DNA from: Nitrospira sp.
Lineage (GTDB): Bacteria; Nitrospirota; JACRHL01
Assembly (NCBI GenBank): GCA_026994095.1
Contig: JALWRU010000021.1
Coordinates: forward strand, 1 to 9,486
Direction of reading: 5' to 3'
Length of the DNA stretch: 9,486 nucleotides
The translations under genes and the position numbers were made by a program. Below, in pieces: positions 6,317-9,486 of the stretch (the stretch's first letter is position 1; every line of letters starts with the position of its first letter). The notes below the pieces were generated by a model. The model was given only the letters and a program-made list of their open reading frames with translations. It did no database searches and was not told the DNA's origin.

Positions 6317-7621
6317 TCAGCCCTGTGCTGCTGGTGGCGGACCGCCGGTGACCACCTCACACAGCCGCTCGGCCAGTCGCTCTCCGGCAATACGGTGGCC
6401 CTGTTCGTTCCAGTGACCACCACACGGCTCGGCGTTATCAAAACCGTGCACACACTGGCCGTTCAACTCTGCCCACTGTCGCAGGGTCGGTACCAGCATC
6501 TCAAAGGGGATGCCCTCTGCTTGCGCTACGGATTGTAAATGACGGTCCGGGGCCAGCAGATCCGGCACGCCCAATTGTTCTGCCGACAGGCGGCGAGCCG
6601 CCGGGTCTGGATGAACCTGCGCACCGGAGCTTAAGCTGGCCAAAAAGAACCGGGCCTGATGGCTGCGCGCCAGCCGGTTGATCTCAGCGACCAGGGCGTC
6701 AGTCACCTGCCAGGCCTCGGCCCAGATGGGGGTGGGCGGTACCGGCAGGTAGACCTGACTGTCCAGCCCCGCTTCCAGCACCGTGGCTGCCGCAGTTGCC
6801 TCAGGGGTGGTCGCCTCCTGAATTACCGGGGCCGAAACCAGATCGTTGCGGTGGGCCAGATACGACTTCACATCGTTGCCCACCTGATGCACCATGCGCA
6901 CCAGATGAAAATACTGCTCAGCCAGTAACCAGGCCTGTTTCCAAGCGGCAACCTGGCGCTGATAGACCCCGTTGACCAAGCTGTATTCATCCATCCCCAG
7001 CACCGCACGAAAACCGTCGTCCAGTACCAGTTGCCCGCCTTCCAGAGTGAAATAGGGCCGCTCGGTGGAGCCCTCCAGCGCCTTGTGGTTGTTGCGCACA
7101 TCGTTGCCGGTGACAAACGCCAATAACACCAGATCCGGCTCGTAGGCCAACGCCCGGTGTTGCAGCGTCAATAGCTCCTGCGCGGTGCCGTAACCAGCCA
7201 CGCCGAAATTGATCACTTCAACTTCACGATTCGCCAACGAGGCACAAGCCATCTGGTTAAGCCGGGTTTGCATGAGGTGCCAGAAGGTGGCCTCCACCGG
7301 CACCTGCAACGCCTCGGCGTAGGAGTCGCCCAGCACCGCAATACGAAACACCCCATCCGGCTTGGCCAGTGTGTGCTCCCAATCCCGCAAGGTCTGTGAG
7401 TTGATGCGCACATGAGCGCGGCCCTCTGCCGTCCACCAGCCGCTGGCACCGGCCCGGTGGGTGCTGCCGGTGAAGTAGTCCTCCACGTAGAGACTTGGTT
7501 GGGTATAGCGGGTGGGCCAGACCGACTCGTACAACCGCAAGGCGCCCTCTGCCATCAGCAGCGCCACCAGACTCGACAGGCCCAGTAGCAGCAGACTCTT
7601 GGCCCAACGGGGGGCAGGCAT
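6317..7621 (-). CDS. Membrane-anchored SGNH/GDSL hydrolase-family protein
   Basis: The 434-residue protein has one N-terminal hydrophobic anchor (about 8-24), followed by EGALRLYES, a lead-in often seen in anchored SGNH proteins. The catalytic region shows AVLGDSYAEA with S100 (block I), NFGVAGYGTAQE with G140/G143 (block II), FVTGNDV with N173 (block III) and GGHWNEQGH with H403 (block V). The Asp normally found two or three residues before the His is not there (Cys-Gly-Gly precedes it); D395 is the nearest acidic residue. The protein may use a Ser-His dyad, a displaced Asp, or have reduced activity. A large insertion (about 180-300) separates blocks III and V. The ATG (7619-7621) overlaps the TAA of the DUF3108 gene by one base (TAATG), so translation is probably coupled. 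The likely role is acyl or ester chemistry on an envelope glycan or lipid. Confidence 0.88.
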   Translation of the reverse strand: MPAPRWAKSLLLLGLSSLVALLMAEGALRLYESVWPTRYTQPSLYVEDYFTGSTHRAGASGWWTAEGRAHVRINSQTLRDWEHTLAKPDGVFRIAVLGDSYAEALQVPVEATFWHLMQTRLNQMACASLANREVEVINFGVAGYGTAQELLTLQHRALAYEPDLVLLAFVTGNDVRNNHKALEGSTERPYFTLEGGQLVLDDGFRAVLGMDEYSLVNGVYQRQVAAWKQAWLLAEQYFHLVRMVHQVGNDVKSYLAHRNDLVSAPVIQEATTPEATAAATVLEAGLDSQVYLPVPPTPIWAEAWQVTDALVAEINRLARSHQARFFLASLSSGAQVHPDPAARRLSAEQLGVPDLLAPDRHLQSVAQAEGIPFEMLVPTLRQWAELNGQCVHGFDNAEPCGGHWNEQGHRIAGERLAERLCEVVTGGPPPAAQG

Positions 7622-8436
7622 TAACCAGCTGCAGCCCGGCGAATCGGCAGGGTAATATCGCTCAGTGCAATCTTGACGGTGCCGATACCGATTTTCATAT
7701 GGATGCGCACCGGCAGGTGGCGTACGTCGTCGGTAAACCAGATGCGAATATCGCCCCGGTCGAAAAACACCCCCTTGAACCGCACCTCTGCCTTGACCTG
7801 CACCGTATCAAAGCGGCCCAGTTTGGTGCGGATGCGCTCGCGCTTGATGGGGTGGACCAGCAGCTTCCAGTTTTTGCGGCCCTCGTGCACATCCACCGAC
7901 ACCGTTTCACCGGGCACCAGATCGTCCAGCATGCGCACATGGTAGAGCGCCGAGAGGATGTCCTGCACCCCCGTTGGGGTGTCCACCTGTACCGGCTCCC
8001 GGTTGGCGCGGTAGGTGGTGGCGGTGCGGGCCTGCTGGTCAAAGCGGGTGGTCAATATGCGCTTGCGACGGCCATGACGCTGGTCAATTTCAATGCGGTA
8101 GGGAACCCGCGTGACCGGGTCCAGATCGCTCACCACCGTGTCCCGTACCTTGTAGAACACGTCCACGGTGCGGTTGGAGCGGGTCTCGGTCAGCAGCCGG
8201 ATGACCGGGCGCCCCTCCTCATCCACCGCCTCGGTGACCGCCATCCGCACATCTCCTGCGGTGATCAGCCCCCAGGAGATGCGGTAGGACAACACCTCCC
8301 CCGGCGCGTAGGCCAGTTGGGCCTGCGCCTGCGGTGCCCCGGCCAGCATCAGCCACAGGGACAACCCCAGCGTCAACCAGCCGGTGGTCGCGCGGGTGAT
8401 CGCAGGGATCAAAGCGGATAACAGGGGGGATTGCAT
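7621..8436 (-). CDS. DUF3108 domain periplasmic protein
   Basis: The 271-residue product has a long N-terminal region with a hydrophobic core (about 19-33) ending in a good signal peptidase I site, APQAQA before Q40 or nearby, so it is probably periplasmic. The mature part begins PGEVLSYRISWGLITAGD (45-62), the typical opening of DUF3108 proteins, and continues as alternating beta strands, including TRSNRTVDVFYKVRD, GVQDILSALYHVR and GRFDTVQVKAEVRF, ending with a strand pair containing IWFTDDVRHLPVRI. This matches DUF3108 in order and length. The molecular function of the family is not established; an envelope or lipid-related role is usually assumed. No strong ribosome site precedes the ATG at 8436. 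It is the first gene of the minus-strand array, overlaps the next gene at TAATG, and is divergent from RNase J. Confidence 0.9.
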   Translation of the reverse strand: MQSPLLSALIPAITRATTGWLTLGLSLWLMLAGAPQAQAQLAYAPGEVLSYRISWGLITAGDVRMAVTEAVDEEGRPVIRLLTETRSNRTVDVFYKVRDTVVSDLDPVTRVPYRIEIDQRHGRRKRILTTRFDQQARTATTYRANREPVQVDTPTGVQDILSALYHVRMLDDLVPGETVSVDVHEGRKNWKLLVHPIKRERIRTKLGRFDTVQVKAEVRFKGVFFDRGDIRIWFTDDVRHLPVRIHMKIGIGTVKIALSDITLPIRRAAAG

Positions 8437-8536
8437 AGCCGCTTACGATGGCGGTTTGCACGGTGTCCGGTCAAGTAACCGGCCCGACTCTGCTAGACAG
8501 CGGCCACAGCAAGTCCGCGCAAACCCACGGCATTTA

Positions 8537-8545
8537 TGGTATATT
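8537..8545 (+). promoter_or_regulatory. Extended -10 promoter candidate for RNase J
   Basis: TGGTATATT fits the extended -10 form TGnTATAAT with one mismatch. There is no recognisable -35 box at the right distance, which is common for extended -10 promoters. Transcription would begin near 8552 and give an unusually long leader of almost 200 bases before the RNase J ATG. Confidence 0.4.
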
Positions 8546-8583
8546 TTCGCCCGGTGGGGCGCGCACGCGGGGTCAATAAAGGC

Positions 8584-8596
8584 CGCCGTCACGGCG
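8584..8596. repeat. GC-rich 13-bp palindrome in the RNase J leader
   Basis: CGCCGTCACGGCG has two perfect 6-base arms around one central base. In the predicted leader RNA it could form a compact hairpin with a 5-bp all-GC-or-GU-free stem and a UCA loop; as DNA it could be a protein site. No U-tract follows, so it is not a classical terminator. Confidence 0.3.
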
Positions 8597-8707
8597 CGTA
8601 TTTCAAACGACATTGCGGGTGGACGATCAGCGGGGAACGCTCGTCGAACCGCGTCCAACCCGGTTGTCAGACCCGTCATTTTTTACTTTGAAGGCACCTC
8701 CCCTCCC

Positions 8708-8752
8708 ATGTCAGCCACCCCCCTGCCAATGCGCAACCCGGTCTTGCGATGA
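8708..8752 (+). CDS. Possible 14-codon leader ORF overlapping the RNase J start
   Basis: The ATG at 8708 opens the short frame MSATPLPMRNPVLR, whose TGA overlaps the RNase J ATG as ATGA (8749-8752). GAAGG at 8690-8694 is a weak, rather distant ribosome site. RNase J itself has no purine-rich site directly upstream, so its translation could depend on ribosomes ending this short frame. The same frame extends further upstream without protein-like composition, and conservation has not been tested. Confidence 0.25.
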   Translation: MSATPLPMRNPVLR

Positions 8753-9486
8753 CCGCCACGACTGATCAGAGCCTCACCGTCACGCCCTTGGGCGGGCTGG
8801 GTGAAGTAGGCATGAACATGATGGTCTACGAGGCCGAAGGCCAGCGCATCATCGTCGACGCGGGGGTGCTGTTCCCCAACGCCGACATGCCGGGAATCGA
8901 CATGGTGTTCCCCGACTTAAGCTACCTCAAGGAGCAGCAGGACCGTTTTTTAGGGCTGTTTTTAACCCACGGCCACGAGGACCATATCGGCGCGGTGCCG
9001 TTTCTGCTGCGCACCCTCAACCTGCCGATCTACGGTACCCCGGTGACACTGGCGCTGCTGAGAGAAAAGCTCAAGGAGCACGGCCTCCATAGCAAAACCA
9101 CCATGCACACGGTCAACGTGCGCGAAAAGGTCAAGACCGGGCCGTTTGAGGTGGAGTTCATCCGCGTCACCCACTCCATTCTAGATGCGGCGGCGCTGGC
9201 CATTCGCAGCCCGGCGGGGGTCATTATCCATACCGGCGACTTTAAGATCGACCCGACCCCGGTGGACAATAAAAACCTTGATGTAGAGCGCTTTACCGCT
9301 TACGGCGACGAAGGGGTATTGGCGCTATTATCCGACAGCACCAACTCCGAGCAGCCGGGTCATACCCGCAGCGAAAGCGAGGTGGGGGGAAAGCTGGAAG
9401 CGCTGTTTGCCGAGATCCCCGGGCGCATCATTCTGGCCACGTTCTCCTCTAACATCCATCGGGTGCAGCAGGTGATCGACGCGGCG
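8749..9486 (+). CDS. rnj: Ribonuclease J, N-terminal part (runs off the window)
   Basis: RNase J is a metallo-beta-lactamase/beta-CASP ribonuclease with 5'-3' exonuclease and endonuclease activity in mRNA decay and rRNA processing, in the cytoplasm. The 246 codons seen here begin LTVTPLGGLGEVGMNMMVYE (9-28), then give the zinc motif HGHEDHIGA (74-82), HSILDA with H142, HTGDFKIDP with D164, and LLSDSTNSEQPG (193-204), all in the family's order. ATFSSNIHRVQQ (230-241) is the start of the beta-CASP domain. The usual HSIPDA has Leu in place of Pro (residue 145). The ATG at 8749 is the only start codon near the conserved region in this frame; it overlaps the stop of a possible leader ORF and lacks a good ribosome site. 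Full-length proteins are about 550 residues, so more than half lies beyond the window. Confidence 0.96.
   Translation, partial: MTATTDQSLTVTPLGGLGEVGMNMMVYEAEGQRIIVDAGVLFPNADMPGIDMVFPDLSYLKEQQDRFLGLFLTHGHEDHIGAVPFLLRTLNLPIYGTPVTLALLREKLKEHGLHSKTTMHTVNVREKVKTGPFEVEFIRVTHSILDAAALAIRSPAGVIIHTGDFKIDPTPVDNKNLDVERFTAYGDEGVLALLSDSTNSEQPGHTRSESEVGGKLEALFAEIPGRIILATFSSNIHRVQQVIDAA

Larger units (their letters stand above)
8437..8748. other. Divergent intergenic region between the DUF3108 gene and RNase J
   Basis: This 312-base region separates the start of the minus-strand array from the RNase J start. It contains an AT-rich island (8533-8547) with an extended -10 promoter reading toward RNase J, a GC-rich palindrome (8584-8596), a second short palindrome CAACCCGGTTG (8655-8665), a run of six T (8679-8684 approximately) without a hairpin directly in front of it, and a 14-codon ORF that overlaps the RNase J start. 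I found no convincing promoter for the minus-strand genes here: TTGACC (8576-8571, minus strand) has no well-spaced -10. Longer open frames on both strands show no protein-like composition. Confidence 0.5.

Noticed and set aside
6169..6453. Full 94-codon minus-strand frame across the end of the first SGNH gene
   Set aside because: The first part is out of frame within the SGNH coding region and has no start signal; only the section from 6291 is considered.
8467..8482. Inverted repeat CCGGT-6-ACCGG upstream of the DUF3108 gene
   Set aside because: Arms of 5 bp in GC-rich DNA are expected by chance and nothing around them suggests a function.
8443..8679. 78-codon minus-strand frame ending 6 bases before the DUF3108 start
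   Set aside because: Its position is suggestive, but composition is Cys/Arg-rich and unlike a folded protein, codon use is mixed, the ribosome site is too far from the ATG, and it runs across the likely RNase J promoter.
8655..8684. Palindrome CAACCCGGTTG followed by a run of T, as a terminator
   Set aside because: The stem would have only 4 bp and the T run begins more than ten bases after it, so it does not fit an intrinsic terminator.
8384..8752. 122-codon plus-strand frame ending at the RNase J start
   Set aside because: It begins inside the antisense of the DUF3108 gene and looks non-coding; only its last 14 codons after the internal ATG are kept as a possible leader ORF.

Overview
The window comes from a GC-rich (roughly 60 % by eye), Gram-negative-type, probably proteobacterial chromosome. 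The evidence is the set of exported and membrane-anchored envelope proteins, a DUF3108 periplasmic protein, and a ribonuclease J gene. RNase J is widespread in alpha-, delta- and epsilon-proteobacteria, Firmicutes and Actinobacteria but uncommon in beta- and gamma-proteobacteria, so an enteric-like host is unlikely. The exact lineage cannot be read from this stretch. I saw no tRNA, rRNA, CRISPR array, integrase or insertion sequence.

Layout from left to right: (1) 12-644 (+), a small exported or membrane-anchored protein of unknown function, possibly cut by the window edge. (2) 556-8436, six genes on the minus strand. In transcription order they are a DUF3108 protein (7621-8436), an SGNH hydrolase (6317-7621), a 250-base gap with a good sigma70-like promoter and a perfect 15-bp palindrome, a second SGNH protein with three membrane segments (4630-6066), a divergent SGNH/DltD-like protein with a Pro/Ala/Ser/Thr linker (3265-4626), an MBOAT membrane O-acyltransferase of the AlgI/DltB type (1841-3262), and an anchored transglutaminase-like protein with an apparent Cys-His-Asp triad (556-1776). 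(3) 8437-8748, the divergent intergenic region. (4) 8749-9486 (+), the first 246 codons of RNase J.

The minus-strand genes are tightly packed: TAATG overlap between DUF3108 and SGNH-1, 3 bases between SGNH-2 and the DltD-like gene, 2 bases before the MBOAT gene, 64 bases before the transglutaminase-like gene. By analogy with alginate acetylation (AlgI/AlgJ/AlgX) and D-alanylation (DltB/DltD), the MBOAT protein would move an acyl group across the membrane and the SGNH proteins would place it on, or remove it from, a periplasmic acceptor. No glycosyltransferase, polymerase or acyl-carrier gene is present, so the acceptor is unknown. The unusual part is the combination of three different SGNH-type proteins, one MBOAT and a transglutaminase-fold protein in one array. 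This is the best candidate for an undescribed envelope-modification system here.
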